A stretch of 64,000 bases of DNA from Methylobacterium soli (GCF_008806385.1 NZ_VZZK01000003.1:181222-245221), one strand, 5' to 3'; counted from the stretch's first letter, positions 27,191 through 36,354 are shown. Numbers and translations are program-made. The notes: generated from the letters alone by a model not told the origin.

Positions 27191-28207
27191 CTACTCGGCC
27201 GGAGCCTGATGCGGCCGCAATTGCGGGCCGCTCGCGGTCTTGGCTTGCTCCTTCTCGACCCAGAGGTCGTGGTGCGAGCGCGCCCAGGCGAGATCGACCT
27301 TGCCGCTGCCCATGGCGTCGTAGGCGCCCTCCATGCCGAGAGACCCGATGTAAATGTGCGCCAGGATCGCCGCGATGAAGACCACGCCGATCAGGGAGTG
27401 GATGCCCTGCATGACCTGCATGCCGTTGATATCCGTGGCGTAGAACGGGAACAGCATCATCAGGCCGGTGATGCCCATCGCCGTGCCGAAGCCCGTCACC
27501 ATCCAGAACACGACCTTCTGGCCCGCGTTGAAGCGCTCGGCATGCGGATGCGCCTTGCCGATGAAGCCACCCCCGGCCTTGATCCATTGCCAGTCGATCT
27601 TGTTCGGAATGTTGTCCCGGAGCCAGACCGCGACCATGAACACGATGCCGAGCATGAAGGGCCAGGCCAGATAGACGTGGCTGTACTTCGCCCATTGGGC
27701 CAAGGTCGCGAACGCCTCCGGGCCGATGATCGGCATCAACAGCCGCTTCCCGAAGATGTAATTGAGGCCCGACAGGCCCAGGATCACGAAGCAACTCGCC
27801 GTCATCCAGTGCGTGAAGCGCTCGAACCCGTTGAAGCGGAGAATTTTCCTGCCGGATTCCTCGCTGTGCTCGAGCTTGATCCGACCTCGCGTGAAGAAGA
27901 ACAGCGCGAGCGCGGCGATCATGCCGAGGATCGCGGCGGCGCCGATCCAGGGCATCCAACCCTCATGGAAGAGGCGCCATTCCCGGCCCTGCGGCTGGAT
28001 CAGGTTGGCGGCCTTCTGATCCGGAATCGAGATGCGCCCATGGATCTTCGGATCCTGCTTGAACAGCAAGTCCTCGTTCACCGAGTCGGCCGTCGGATTC
28101 GGGGCGGTGGTCGGCGCCTGCGCGCGCACCGGCGCATCGATCGCCGCTACCGCCACGAGCGCCATCATGGCGACGAATGTCCTGCTGATCGTGGTTCCCA
28201 GCCGCAT
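27191..28207 (-). CDS. formate dehydrogenase gamma subunit (cytochrome b556)
   Basis: A 338-residue membrane subunit that anchors the dehydrogenase and passes electrons to quinone through heme b. A signal-like N-terminus and periplasmic region (to about 90) are followed by the cytochrome b domain with hydrophobic helices and His-bearing segments such as RFNGFERFTHWMTASCF, YSHVYLAWPF and GIHSLIGVVFIAAILAHIYIG. ATG 28207 is chosen for the AAGGGAAGGGA purine tract upstream and the signal segment; a longer frame to 28387 overlaps the beta gene. It is the FdnI/FdoI type. Confidence 0.9.
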   Translation of the reverse strand: MRLGTTISRTFVAMMALVAVAAIDAPVRAQAPTTAPNPTADSVNEDLLFKQDPKIHGRISIPDQKAANLIQPQGREWRLFHEGWMPWIGAAAILGMIAALALFFFTRGRIKLEHSEESGRKILRFNGFERFTHWMTASCFVILGLSGLNYIFGKRLLMPIIGPEAFATLAQWAKYSHVYLAWPFMLGIVFMVAVWLRDNIPNKIDWQWIKAGGGFIGKAHPHAERFNAGQKVVFWMVTGFGTAMGITGLMMLFPFYATDINGMQVMQGIHSLIGVVFIAAILAHIYIGSLGMEGAYDAMGSGKVDLAWARSHHDLWVEKEQAKTASGPQLRPHQAPAE

Positions 28208-28251
28208 CGGCGGTTCCCTTCCCTTCAAGCCTTTCTCGGATTCCGCCGCGA

Positions 28252-28848
28252 TCAGATCGCCACGGTCTCGCGGTAGGCGGTCTTCCAGCCCCAGGCTCCC
28301 GATCCGTAGCCACGCTTGATCACGCGCTCCCGGTAGATCTGCGCGATCATCTCGCCGTCGCCCGCGAGCAACGCCTTCGTGGAACACATCTCGGCGCAGA
28401 GCGGCAGCTTGCCCTCGGCGAGGCGGTTCGAGCCGTATTTCTCGTACTCGATGGTCGAGAGGTCGGGCTCAGGCCCGCCGGTGCAGTACGTGCACTTGTC
28501 CATCTTGCCGCGCGAGCCGAAATTGCCGACCCGCGGATATTGCGGAGCGCCGAACGGACAGGCGTAGAAGCAATAGCCGCAGCCGATGCAGAGATCCTTC
28601 GAGTGAAGGACCACGGCATCCGCGGTCGTGTAGAAGCAGTTCACCGGGCAGACGGAGGCGCAGGGCGCGTCCGTGCAATGCATGCAGGCCATCGAGACGG
28701 AGCGCTCGCCGGGTTTGCCGTCGTTGAGCGTTACGACGCGGCGGCGATTGATGCCCCAGGGCACCTCGTGCTCGTTCTTGCAGGCGGTGACGCAGGCGTT
28801 GCACTCGATGCAACGATCCGCGTCGCAGAGAAACTTCATGCGGGCCAT
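28252..28848 (-). CDS. formate dehydrogenase beta subunit (4 x [4Fe-4S])
   Basis: A 198-residue ferredoxin-like subunit carrying electrons from the molybdo/tungsto-catalytic subunit to the cytochrome b subunit. Four cysteine clusters are visible: CIECNACVTAC (13-23), CMHCTDAPCASVCP, CIGCGYCFYACP and a split CTYC with later LCAEMC. It lacks the C-terminal membrane helix of E. coli FdnH, as in the shorter alphaproteobacterial type. It starts 16 nt after the alpha stop. Confidence 0.92.
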   Translation of the reverse strand: MARMKFLCDADRCIECNACVTACKNEHEVPWGINRRRVVTLNDGKPGERSVSMACMHCTDAPCASVCPVNCFYTTADAVVLHSKDLCIGCGYCFYACPFGAPQYPRVGNFGSRGKMDKCTYCTGGPEPDLSTIEYEKYGSNRLAEGKLPLCAEMCSTKALLAGDGEMIAQIYRERVIKRGYGSGAWGWKTAYRETVAI

Positions 28849-28863
28849 GATGACGTCGTCCTC

Positions 28864-31806
28864 TTACGCCGCGCGGATCTGGCACAGGGCGGCTTTGGGC
28901 TCCTGCATGCCGGTGACGGGATCGAAGCCGTAGGTGGTGATCGTGTTGACGCTCTCGCCGAGCACCACCGGGTCGGTGCCGGCCGGGTAGTACTGGCGCA
29001 TGTCCTTGCCCTGGTACCAGCCGGAGAAGTGGAAGGGCATGAAGGCCACGCCCCGGCCGACCCGCTCCGTCACCAGGGCCTTGACCTTCGCCTGCGTCCC
29101 ATCCTCGGGCCCTGAAACCCAGACCCAAGCGCCATCCTTGATGCCGCGCTCCGCCGCATCCTGGGTGTTGATCTCGACGAACATCTCCTGCTGCAGCTCG
29201 GCGAGCCAGGGGTTCGAGCGCGTCTCCTCGCCGCCGCCCTCGTATTCCACGAGCCGGCCCGAGGTCAGGATGATCGGGAAGCTCTTCGCGATCTCGCGGT
29301 CCACCGCGGCCTTCTGCACCGTGAAACCGATATTGGGCATCCGGAACTGGCGCTCGTCGGGCCGGGTCGGGTACTTTGCCACGAGGTCGGGGCGGGGCGT
29401 GTAGATCGGCTCGCGGTGGACCGGCACCGGGTCGGGCAGGTTCCAGGCATTCGCCCGCGCCTTGCCGTTTCCATACGGCACGACACCGTGGTCCAGGCAG
29501 ACGCGCTGGATGCCGCCCGAGAGATCGGTGGCCCAGCTCACCGCGTCGATCGTGTTGCCGCCGACGCGCGTGATGACCGCCATCTCCTCGGCGGTCAGGT
29601 CCTTGTCCCAGCCGAGCTTCTTGAACACACCCATGGTGAACTCGGGGTACCCATCGGTCAGGTCCGAGCCCTTGCTGAAGGAATCCTCGGCCAGCAGCGT
29701 CTGGCCGTTGCGCTCCACGCCGAAGCGGGCGCGGAAAGCACCGCCGCCGTCCTTTACGTGGAGGTTGTTGTTGTAGAGGATATGGGTTCCCGGATGGCGG
29801 ATCTCGGGCTTGCCCCAGCAGGGCCAGGGCAGGCCGTAATAATCGCCGCCGACCTCCGGATCGTCCTTCGGGGCGCGCAGCGTCACGAGGTCGAACTTGG
29901 CCTGGTTCTTCATATGCGCCTTGAGCCGCTCCGGGCTCTGGCCGCAATAGCCGGTGGACCAGCCGCCGCGGTTGATCTCGCGCAGGATATCCTCGGCCAG
30001 GGGCACGTTGTTCTCGACCTTGATGTTCTTGAACATCGAGTCGGCGAAGCCGAGCTTCTTCGCCAGCAGGTAGGTCACCTCGTAATCGGACTTCGACTCG
30101 AAGGCCGGTTTCACGATCTGCTCGCCCCATTGCAGCGAGCGGTTCGAAGCCGTGCGCGACCCGTCGCATTCGAGCGTCGTGCAGATCGGCAGCAGGTAGG
30201 TGTTGTCCTGCCGAGCGTCGAGCGCCGCGAACGTCGTCGGATGCGGATCGGCGACGACCAAAAGTTCAAGGTTGTTCATGCCCTTGATGGCGTCGGGCAA
30301 GCGCGTGACGGTGTTGCCGCCATGGCCGAACACCATCATGGCCTTGATCGGGCTCTTCTGGTCGACCTGGTCGGCCGGCAGGTTCACCGCATCGAACCAG
30401 CGCGTCGAGGTGATCCCCGGCGCCTCCATGTTCTCCTTGCGCGAGCGCGCCTTGCGGCCGGCCTGGGCCGGCACTTCGTCGAAGCGCGATTGCAGCCAGT
30501 CGTACTCGACCTCCCAGACGCGGGCCCAGTGCTTCCAGGCACCCTCGACGAGCCCGTAATAGAGCGGCAGCGACGTCACATCGAGGCCGAGATCGGTCGC
30601 GCCCTGAACGTTGGTGTGCCCGCGGAAGATGTTGGCGCCGGTGCCCGGCTTGCCGACATTGCCGGTGGCCAGGCAGAGGATGCACAGAGCCCGGACATTG
30701 GCGGTGCCGACCGTGTGCTGGGTCGCGCCCATGCACCAGATCAGCGTCGAGGGCTTCTCCTTGGCGAAGAGCTCGGCGACGCGCTTGAGCTGCTCGCCCG
30801 GAACCCCGGAGACCCGCTCGACCTCCTCGGGCGTCCACTTGGCGACTTCCTTGCGGACATCGTCCATGGCGTAGACGCGCTTACGAATGAATTCCTTGTC
30901 TTCCCAGCCGTTCTGAAAGATGTGCCAGAGCATGCCCCAGATCACCGGAATGTCGGTGCCGGAGCGGATGCGCACGTACTCGGTGCCATGCGCGGCGGTG
31001 CGCGTGAAGCGCGGATCGATGACGATCATGTTGGCGCGGTTGATCTCCTTGCCCGACAGCACGTGCTGCATGGAGACCGGGTGTGCCTCGGCCGGGTTGC
31101 CGCCGAGGATGATCATCGTCCGCGCGTTACGGATATCATTGTAGGAATTGGTCTGGGCGCCGTAGCCCCAGGTGTTGGCCACGCCCGCCACCGTGGTCGA
31201 GTGGCAGATGCGCGCCTGGTGATCGACCGAGTTCGTTCCCCAGAAAGCGCCCAACTTGCGAAACAGGTAGGAAGCCTCGTTGGTGAACTTGGCCGAACCC
31301 AGCCAGTAGACGGCGTCGGCGCCGTTCTTCTCGCGGATCGCCGTAATCTTGTCACCGATTTCGTTGATCGCCTGCTCCCAGGAAACCCGGGTCCACTGAC
31401 CCCCGACCAGTTTCATCGGGTATTTCAGGCGGCGGTCGCTGTGAACGAGCTCCCGGATGGCGGCGCCCTTGGCGCAATGCGTGCCGCGATTGATCGGGCT
31501 GGCGTAGGACGGTTCCTGGCCGACCCAGACGCCGTTCACGACCTCGGCCGTCACGGTGCAGCCCACCGAGCAATGGGTGCAGATGTTCTTCTTGATGACG
31601 ACATCAGGCCCGCTCACCGCGGAGCCCGCGGCCTCGGCCTTGCGCACCGACCCGAGCTGGATCGAGCCTGCCGCCGCGAGGCCGCCGGCCGCGAGACCGG
31701 AGCGACGCAGGAACGCGCGCCGATCGAGGGTGCCGGCGGCGAGACCCGCAACGACGGCCTGATGTTTCGTGCGGCCAGCATCGCCGCTTTTGCGCTTGAT
31801 CAGCAT
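28864..31806 (-). CDS. formate dehydrogenase catalytic (alpha) subunit, Cys type
   Basis: A 980-residue bis-MGD oxidoreductase that oxidises formate to CO2 in the periplasm. A twin-arginine signal is at 29-36 (RRAFLRRS). The [4Fe-4S] site is C76-x2-C79-x3-C83-x27-C111. The active-site pair is C201-H202 (ARICHSTT), encoded by TGC, where E. coli FdnG has selenocysteine, so SelA is not needed for it. The C-terminal molybdopterin-dinucleotide domain (FPIILTSGRLVEYEGGGE onward) is complete. It could use Mo or W; the nearby tungstate importer makes W plausible. Confidence 0.95.
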   Translation of the reverse strand: MLIKRKSGDAGRTKHQAVVAGLAAGTLDRRAFLRRSGLAAGGLAAAGSIQLGSVRKAEAAGSAVSGPDVVIKKNICTHCSVGCTVTAEVVNGVWVGQEPSYASPINRGTHCAKGAAIRELVHSDRRLKYPMKLVGGQWTRVSWEQAINEIGDKITAIREKNGADAVYWLGSAKFTNEASYLFRKLGAFWGTNSVDHQARICHSTTVAGVANTWGYGAQTNSYNDIRNARTMIILGGNPAEAHPVSMQHVLSGKEINRANMIVIDPRFTRTAAHGTEYVRIRSGTDIPVIWGMLWHIFQNGWEDKEFIRKRVYAMDDVRKEVAKWTPEEVERVSGVPGEQLKRVAELFAKEKPSTLIWCMGATQHTVGTANVRALCILCLATGNVGKPGTGANIFRGHTNVQGATDLGLDVTSLPLYYGLVEGAWKHWARVWEVEYDWLQSRFDEVPAQAGRKARSRKENMEAPGITSTRWFDAVNLPADQVDQKSPIKAMMVFGHGGNTVTRLPDAIKGMNNLELLVVADPHPTTFAALDARQDNTYLLPICTTLECDGSRTASNRSLQWGEQIVKPAFESKSDYEVTYLLAKKLGFADSMFKNIKVENNVPLAEDILREINRGGWSTGYCGQSPERLKAHMKNQAKFDLVTLRAPKDDPEVGGDYYGLPWPCWGKPEIRHPGTHILYNNNLHVKDGGGAFRARFGVERNGQTLLAEDSFSKGSDLTDGYPEFTMGVFKKLGWDKDLTAEEMAVITRVGGNTIDAVSWATDLSGGIQRVCLDHGVVPYGNGKARANAWNLPDPVPVHREPIYTPRPDLVAKYPTRPDERQFRMPNIGFTVQKAAVDREIAKSFPIILTSGRLVEYEGGGEETRSNPWLAELQQEMFVEINTQDAAERGIKDGAWVWVSGPEDGTQAKVKALVTERVGRGVAFMPFHFSGWYQGKDMRQYYPAGTDPVVLGESVNTITTYGFDPVTGMQEPKAALCQIRAA

Positions 31807-31813
31807 CGCGATG

Positions 31814-32032
31814 TCACTTCTGCAAGGTCTCGTAGCCGTTCGTGCGGTAGAAGGCCTTCACGTGATCGGTCTCCCGATAACGCGCCTTGGTCTCCTCCGC
31901 GCCCGGATCGTAAGCCTGAGCTTCCGACGTCGAGAGCGGCGAGATCAGAGTTGCTGCGGCGACGGCCGAACCACCGCCGATGGTGCGAAAGAACTGCCGG
32001 CGACCGATCCCGCTCTTCTTTTCCTGTCGCAT
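31814..32032 (-). CDS. formate dehydrogenase region TAT-signal peptide protein
   Basis: A 72-residue protein consisting mostly of a twin-arginine signal (GRRQFFRTIGGGSAVAAATL) and a short tail ending YRTNGYETLQK. Such proteins are regular partners of periplasmic formate dehydrogenases; their job is unknown. ATG 32032 is chosen because GGAGGA is 6 nt upstream; an in-frame TTG at 32038 is less likely. The alpha-subunit ATG follows 7 nt after its stop. Confidence 0.85.
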   Translation of the reverse strand: MRQEKKSGIGRRQFFRTIGGGSAVAAATLISPLSTSEAQAYDPGAEETKARYRETDHVKAFYRTNGYETLQK

Positions 32033-32098
32033 CCTCAATCCTCCAATCCGACCATGCTCTCACCAACCGGCATCGTCCGAAAGCTTTCAAACCGAAAG

Positions 32099-32734
32099 TC
32101 AGGCATCCAGCGCGAAGGCCTCGGCCTCAATCTCAAGGAAGCTTCGCCCGAGCGTGCCGACGGCGCGATAGAAATCCGTGTCCGCTGACGTCTCGAGGTC
32201 CTCGAAAAAGCGGATGCCCCAGGGCTTCAGGTGCCGCTCGAAGAAGCGCTGCTCGAAGCCAGGCTCGGCATCGAAACGCTGCGAGGCGAGGCCCGCCATC
32301 ACTTCGAGCAAGATCGCGGCGTGGTCCTCGGGCTCGCTCATCCCGCCGCTTCGCTCGAGCCCCAGTTCGCCGAAATCCTCGCGCACCCGCGCGAGCGGCC
32401 GCTCGTTCAGGAAGCCAGTCAGATAATAGGAGGCGTAGGGGAGAAGCTTGCCGCGCCCGACGCCGATGAAGACGTCAAAGTAGTCGCGTTCCACCGCCCG
32501 CGGTTCGACGCGGCAGGCTGCCTGTCCGAGCGCGCCGAGGGCCTGCCCGAGAGCCGTCTCGTCCCCCCTTAGATCCGAGATTTGAGAGAGAACCTGACTG
32601 CACGGCGCACGCCCGAGAAGCGTCGCGAGAAGGTCATAATGCCGGGCACGCAGGAGGTCGATCTCATCGACAGCCCTCATCGCACCGGGGCCGTTTTCAG
32701 CTCGGATTTCACCCGACATCCCACCCGGCTGCAT
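32099..32734 (-). CDS. TorD/DmsD-family molybdoenzyme chaperone
   Basis: A 211-residue all-helical chaperone that would bind the TAT signal of the alpha subunit and hold it until the cofactor is inserted. Family marks are LLRARHYDLLATLLGRAP near the N-terminus, the YASYYLTGFLNERPL segment and E-P-E-D-H (about 130-135). ATG 32734 is chosen because GAGGGA is 4 nt upstream and because a longer ATG at 32782 would fall inside the predicted promoter. It is the first gene of the fdh operon. Confidence 0.85.
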   Translation of the reverse strand: MQPGGMSGEIRAENGPGAMRAVDEIDLLRARHYDLLATLLGRAPCSQVLSQISDLRGDETALGQALGALGQAACRVEPRAVERDYFDVFIGVGRGKLLPYASYYLTGFLNERPLARVREDFGELGLERSGGMSEPEDHAAILLEVMAGLASQRFDAEPGFEQRFFERHLKPWGIRFFEDLETSADTDFYRAVGTLGRSFLEIEAEAFALDA

Positions 32735-32782
32735 GACATCCCTCAACCCGCGAGCGTCCCGCGGACCGTATTCATTGTGCAC

Positions 32783-32810
32783 ATTATAAACGCGTTCCAG
32801 ACACTCGCAA
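32783..32810 (-). promoter_or_regulatory. sigma70-like promoter of the fdh operon
   Basis: On the minus strand TTGCGA (32810-32805) and a perfect TATAAT (32788-32783) are separated by 16 bp. Transcription would start near 32776, about 40 nt before the TorD-like ATG at 32734. Confidence 0.65.
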
Positions 32811-32827
32811 TCTCAGTTTTGAGCGAT

Positions 32828-33526
32828 TCAAATCGGAATCGCGCTGCCATGACGTCGCACAGGTGACACAGCCTCGATTTTGTTTCGAGACAGCCCATCA
32901 TTCGTTGGGATTAAAGGTGCGTCGCCCTGCGTAGCTGCCGGCGCGATGTGTTTCGCATCTTCCGGTGCTTCGAGGGTGGCAGCCTCGATCTGCTCGTGCA
33001 GTGCGGCCTCGGCGGTCGCGGAAGCCGTCGTCGCGTCTGCGATCCCCCTGTCCCGCGGCGCCTCAGCGGCGTCCCTTGCCTCAGGCAATCCTCCGACGAT
33101 CTGCTTGAGCATGGCGCCAACGTCGTCGCTCGGCAGGAGCGGCCCATAGCCCGGGACGCCGCCGACCATGTTCCAGTCATAGGCATAGTCCCGCGCTTCG
33201 CTGACGTAATCGCGGATGCCCGGATCGAGGGTCCACATCCGCCGCAGGGCGGCGTTCCGGAGCAGGCGCGGAACACCCTTTCGCAGGAACTGGATCAGGT
33301 CGGTGTCAACACGGAGGTCGTCGAGGGCCGGAAGCCGGGCGATTTCCTCCGGCGTCAGCGCCACCCCCTCCCCTGCCTCAACGGCATCGGCAGGTTCGGT
33401 ACCGGACGCGTCGGCGACGGCTTCGTCGGACGAGGTGGAATTCGTCGAGACGGGCCGCGTCGCCTCGTGCTCCGCAACGTCGCGCTTCCGACGGGACCAG
33501 CGCGCGAGAAAGTCGCCACCGCTCAT
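32828..33526 (-). CDS. DUF3306 domain protein
   Basis: A 232-residue protein matching the DUF3306 pattern: an N-terminal MSGGDFLARWSRRK start, an acidic Ser/Glu-rich linker, then LPALDDLRVDTDLIQFLRKGVP and LRRMWTLDPGIRDYV (about 65-115). The C-terminal third is low-complexity Ala/Glu. Members occur beside periplasmic formate dehydrogenases. Function is unknown. ATG overlaps the DUF3305 stop (ATGA). Confidence 0.82.
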   Translation of the reverse strand: MSGGDFLARWSRRKRDVAEHEATRPVSTNSTSSDEAVADASGTEPADAVEAGEGVALTPEEIARLPALDDLRVDTDLIQFLRKGVPRLLRNAALRRMWTLDPGIRDYVSEARDYAYDWNMVGGVPGYGPLLPSDDVGAMLKQIVGGLPEARDAAEAPRDRGIADATTASATAEAALHEQIEAATLEAPEDAKHIAPAATQGDAPLIPTNDGLSRNKIEAVSPVRRHGSAIPI

Positions 33527-34044
33527 TCCGACGCTCCGCTCGACTTGACCGGACGATTCCGGCGCGCGAGCGCTTCGGGATCCGCCCTGTCGCGCTTGCG
33601 CTTCTCGAACTTGCGCTCGATGTGGAAGGCCTCGATGAAGGCCGCGAGCGTGGCCTGAAGAGGCTCCGGCATCGGCACCGGCTCGACGATCTCGCCGATG
33701 CCCTCAGCCATCGCCTCCCCCTCGTAGGGATCGGCCGTGACGCTGGCGATCTCGTATTCCTCGCCCGCGACATGCCGCAGCGACACCCAGAGGCTTGGCC
33801 GACCGGACACGAGATTGTCGCGGTAATGGGCCGTCTCGCCGATGTGGAGCCGAACCTCGCAGGCACCCGCGTAGAAAGTCTCCTCATCGGGCGTCGAGCC
33901 GAGCGTCGTCCAGGGCGCGACCGGAGGCACGGCGGGCAACGCCCCGACCGGGAGCCACTGATGCGACACCCAGGGATTGTTGAGGCGGCGTTTCACCACA
34001 ATCACCCCAACCTCGAAGCGATCCACCGGCGTGGTTCCCAACAC
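33523..34044 (-). CDS. DUF3305 domain protein
   Basis: A 173-residue cytoplasmic protein of the DUF3305 family (VGVIVVKRRLNNPWVSHQWLPVG, then ETFYAGACEVRLHIGET). The second half has an acidic strand and a basic tail rich in Lys/Arg. It is paired with DUF3306 and the formate dehydrogenase set; a maturation or assembly role is inferred from this pairing only. GTG 34044 is chosen for GGAGA 4 nt upstream; TTG codons at 34047 and 34041 are alternatives. Confidence 0.8.
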   Translation of the reverse strand: MLGTTPVDRFEVGVIVVKRRLNNPWVSHQWLPVGALPAVPPVAPWTTLGSTPDEETFYAGACEVRLHIGETAHYRDNLVSGRPSLWVSLRHVAGEEYEIASVTADPYEGEAMAEGIGEIVEPVPMPEPLQATLAAFIEAFHIERKFEKRKRDRADPEALARRNRPVKSSGASE

Positions 34045-34055
34045 CAAATCTCCGC

Positions 34056-35060
34056 TCAGGCATATCCTGACGCCAGCGGCAGGCCGGCGACGAGGTTCTG
34101 GGGCTTCAGGGTCACGAGCTTGGCCGGGTTCATGGCCAGCAGCAGGTAGATTGGGTGACCGGCAACCTTCGGGTCAACGCGCGAGGCATCCGGAATGGTC
34201 ATGCGAAACAGCGCGAGGACCCGCGTCAGAGCTTCGGACTCGGCGCGCTCCCCACGCCAGAGCCCGTTTCCGATGCGCGTCGCCTCGGCGTCGAGCCCGA
34301 CGAACCAGCGCCAGTCCCGGTCCTCGATCCGCGCCAGTGGCTCGACATGGGCCTCGAGTCCCAGGAGGTGCCGCAGCCACGCTTCGATCGCGCGGGCGAG
34401 ACCGTCCCGGCTCTTCGGGTTGGCTGAAAGGTTCAGTGCCATCGTGAAGGCGTCGGAGCGGCTCCAATAGGTCCAGGCCGTCTCGTCCGTGAGCACGTCG
34501 AGTTCCGAGGCCGGCTCGTGGCCGAACATCGCCATCAGGGGAGACTGAGTTGGCCCCGCCTCGCGGGCCTCGATGATTTCGGCATCGGCGAGCAGAGTCG
34601 CATCCTTGCCGATCGAGACCCGCTGAGGCCGAAAAAACAGCTCCGCCGCCCGCAGCACGTAGGGATCGTCGCAGCCATCGAGGGCATTGCGGAGGATCAG
34701 GTGGACGAGCTGGTTGAGGAAGAGTGCGGGCGTGCCCGCGAGATCGCCGCGAACGAGATCGAGATAGGCGGCCTCAATGGAGCGGGCCGTGATGAGCCGG
34801 TTTCGGAAGGCGAGGATCACCTCCCAGTTCTCGACCGCATCGGGATCGGCGAGACCCGCGATCTCCGCGCGCGACACCGGCCGGCGCGGATCCGCGAGAA
34901 GGCGTGCGTGGAGCGCGCGCTCGGCCGGACAGGCATCCTCCGGCGGCACCAGTTCCGGTCGCGCCAGATAGGCGAGCAGCAGCGCGTCGGTGACCGCGAG
35001 ACCGCCGCTCTCGGTCCGCCCGGCGAGGTGGTGCCCGCTCGAAACCCAGAACTCGGTCAT
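34056..35060 (-). CDS. conserved fdh-associated protein (DUF6352-like)
   Basis: A 334-residue soluble protein beginning FWVSSGHHLAGRTESGGLAVTD. No enzyme motif is visible; it is largely helical with conserved-looking LFLNQLVHLILRNALDGCDDPYVLRAAELFFRPQ split by short loops. It sits between the DUF6505-like and DUF3305 genes with a 4-nt overlap upstream. From memory it fits a family annotated DUF6352, not checked. It is presumably an accessory factor of the dehydrogenase. Confidence 0.75.
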   Translation of the reverse strand: MTEFWVSSGHHLAGRTESGGLAVTDALLLAYLARPELVPPEDACPAERALHARLLADPRRPVSRAEIAGLADPDAVENWEVILAFRNRLITARSIEAAYLDLVRGDLAGTPALFLNQLVHLILRNALDGCDDPYVLRAAELFFRPQRVSIGKDATLLADAEIIEAREAGPTQSPLMAMFGHEPASELDVLTDETAWTYWSRSDAFTMALNLSANPKSRDGLARAIEAWLRHLLGLEAHVEPLARIEDRDWRWFVGLDAEATRIGNGLWRGERAESEALTRVLALFRMTIPDASRVDPKVAGHPIYLLLAMNPAKLVTLKPQNLVAGLPLASGYA

Positions 35061-35629
35061 GCCCGTCCCTTGTCCTGTCCTGGCGCCATCAGCCCGAGGA
35101 GATCGACCGCCTCCTCGGGCTCCTCGTCGGTCTCCACGAAGGTGAAGGCGCGGGCTTGCGCGTGGAGCGGGTCGGCGCCGGCGGGACCGGCGCGCCGCTG
35201 CAGGGTGCGGAAGCGCTCCTTCAGCGCGCCCTGTTCGAGGCTGCGGTTCATCGCGATCACGGTGTTGACCGGCGGCGTGCAGAGGGAGGCCGCGACGGCG
35301 ATCTCCTCGCGGGCGGCCGCGCGGGCGGTCTCGAGATCGGGGGCGCCGAGCCTGTCGTGGATGTGGCGCGCGAGCGCGGCGATCGCCGCCTCGCGCTCGG
35401 CCTCGCTCGCCTCGCTGACGACCACCAAGGTGGAGAAGCCGAAGGACTCGACCCCGACGAAACCGGACCGGAAGGCGGCGCGCTCCTTGGCGGAAAGTGC
35501 TGTCGGATCAACGTCGAAGAACAGGAACGAACCGGTCACCGCCCATTCCCCGGGCTCGGCCGGATGGGCGAACACGAAGGTGTCGGACGGGTCGAGCCGC
35601 AGCGTACGCGGCAGCTTGAGGACGCTCAC
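35057..35629 (-). CDS. conserved fdh-associated protein (DUF6505-like)
   Basis: A 190-residue protein starting VSVLKLPRTLRLDPSDTFVF with a WAVTGSFLFFDVDP strand. The centre has FRSGFVGVESFGFSTLVVVSEA, and an Arg/Glu-rich C-terminus follows. GTG 35629 overlaps the upstream stop (GTGA). It matches what I recall as DUF6505, unchecked. No catalytic motif is seen; context makes it part of a formate dehydrogenase accessory set. Confidence 0.75.
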   Translation of the reverse strand: MSVLKLPRTLRLDPSDTFVFAHPAEPGEWAVTGSFLFFDVDPTALSAKERAAFRSGFVGVESFGFSTLVVVSEASEAEREAAIAALARHIHDRLGAPDLETARAAAREEIAVAASLCTPPVNTVIAMNRSLEQGALKERFRTLQRRAGPAGADPLHAQARAFTFVETDEEPEEAVDLLGLMAPGQDKGRA

Positions 35630-36354
35630 AGGCGGGGGCTCCCGGTCGCGGGGTCGAGCCAGGCAACGGCCTCCAGCGCCGGCCGGAGGGGGAGGATGCG
35701 GTCGCCGGTGATGCAGTCGCCGGTCTCGCTGATGCCGCGGGGGGCGGTGTCGCCGGAGAGGCGCGACAGGTAGGCGTCGGCCAGCGGCGCGAAGCCGTCC
35801 TCGGTCCAGATCTCGAAGGACTTCATCAGGAACTGCGCGGAACTCTTCATGAACGATCTGCGGTCCTCGACCTCGAACCCCTCCTCCTCGACGGAGGTGG
35901 AATCCGGCGTCAGGCCGGGATCGCCCGCGTGGCGTTTCGAGACGATCAGGCTGGCACCGAAGACCAGCCAATCCGGCACCGCATCCTCCGCGCAATCCTC
36001 GGGCCAGGCGAGGCGGCCGCCGCCCAGGATCGCCTCGTTGAAGCGGAGCACGTCCGGCCAGTCGAAGCGGATCGCCTTCTCGGGGGGCGCGTGGGCGCCG
36101 ACCCCATCCGCGAGCGCGTTCATGCAGACCAGGAAGGCGCGCCGCGCCGTGCGCAGGGGCTCGGCCGGGCCCAGCACCACCGCGAAGGCGAGGTCGCGCC
36201 CGTCATCGGCGAAGACCAGGGTGCCGACGGCGTCGGGGTGAGCGAGGGCGCAGGCCTGCGCGAACACCGCGCCGGGGCTCGGCGCGGCCACGCTCGTGAA
36301 GAGCGGCGGCAGGACGAAGGGCGTCCCGTCAAGTTCCCTGTCGGACCCGGTCAT
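35626..36354 (-). CDS. biotin/lipoate-protein-ligase-like protein
   Basis: A 242-residue protein resembling the biotin/lipoate A/B ligase fold (DUF4444-type). Visible segments are FVLPPLFTSVAAP, AIRFDWPDVLRFNEAILGGGRLAWPED and VPDWLVFGASLIV; the latter two resemble the cofactor-binding sheet of BirA-like enzymes, but the ATP loop GRGRRG is missing. It may bind rather than attach a cofactor. It leads the leftward accessory operon and is divergent from the ferredoxin-like gene. ATG 36354. Confidence 0.7.
   Translation of the reverse strand: MTGSDRELDGTPFVLPPLFTSVAAPSPGAVFAQACALAHPDAVGTLVFADDGRDLAFAVVLGPAEPLRTARRAFLVCMNALADGVGAHAPPEKAIRFDWPDVLRFNEAILGGGRLAWPEDCAEDAVPDWLVFGASLIVSKRHAGDPGLTPDSTSVEEEGFEVEDRRSFMKSSAQFLMKSFEIWTEDGFAPLADAYLSRLSGDTAPRGISETGDCITGDRILPLRPALEAVAWLDPATGSPRL

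Noticed and set aside
31204..31206. Selenocysteine in the formate dehydrogenase
   Set aside because: The codon is TGC and the gene is open throughout, so no Sec is encoded.
29416..32469. A 1017-codon open frame on the + strand across the formate dehydrogenase genes
   Set aside because: It is antisense to the alpha subunit, which has clear motifs. The translation is His/Arg/Asp-rich without any domain, as expected of a GC-rich shadow frame.
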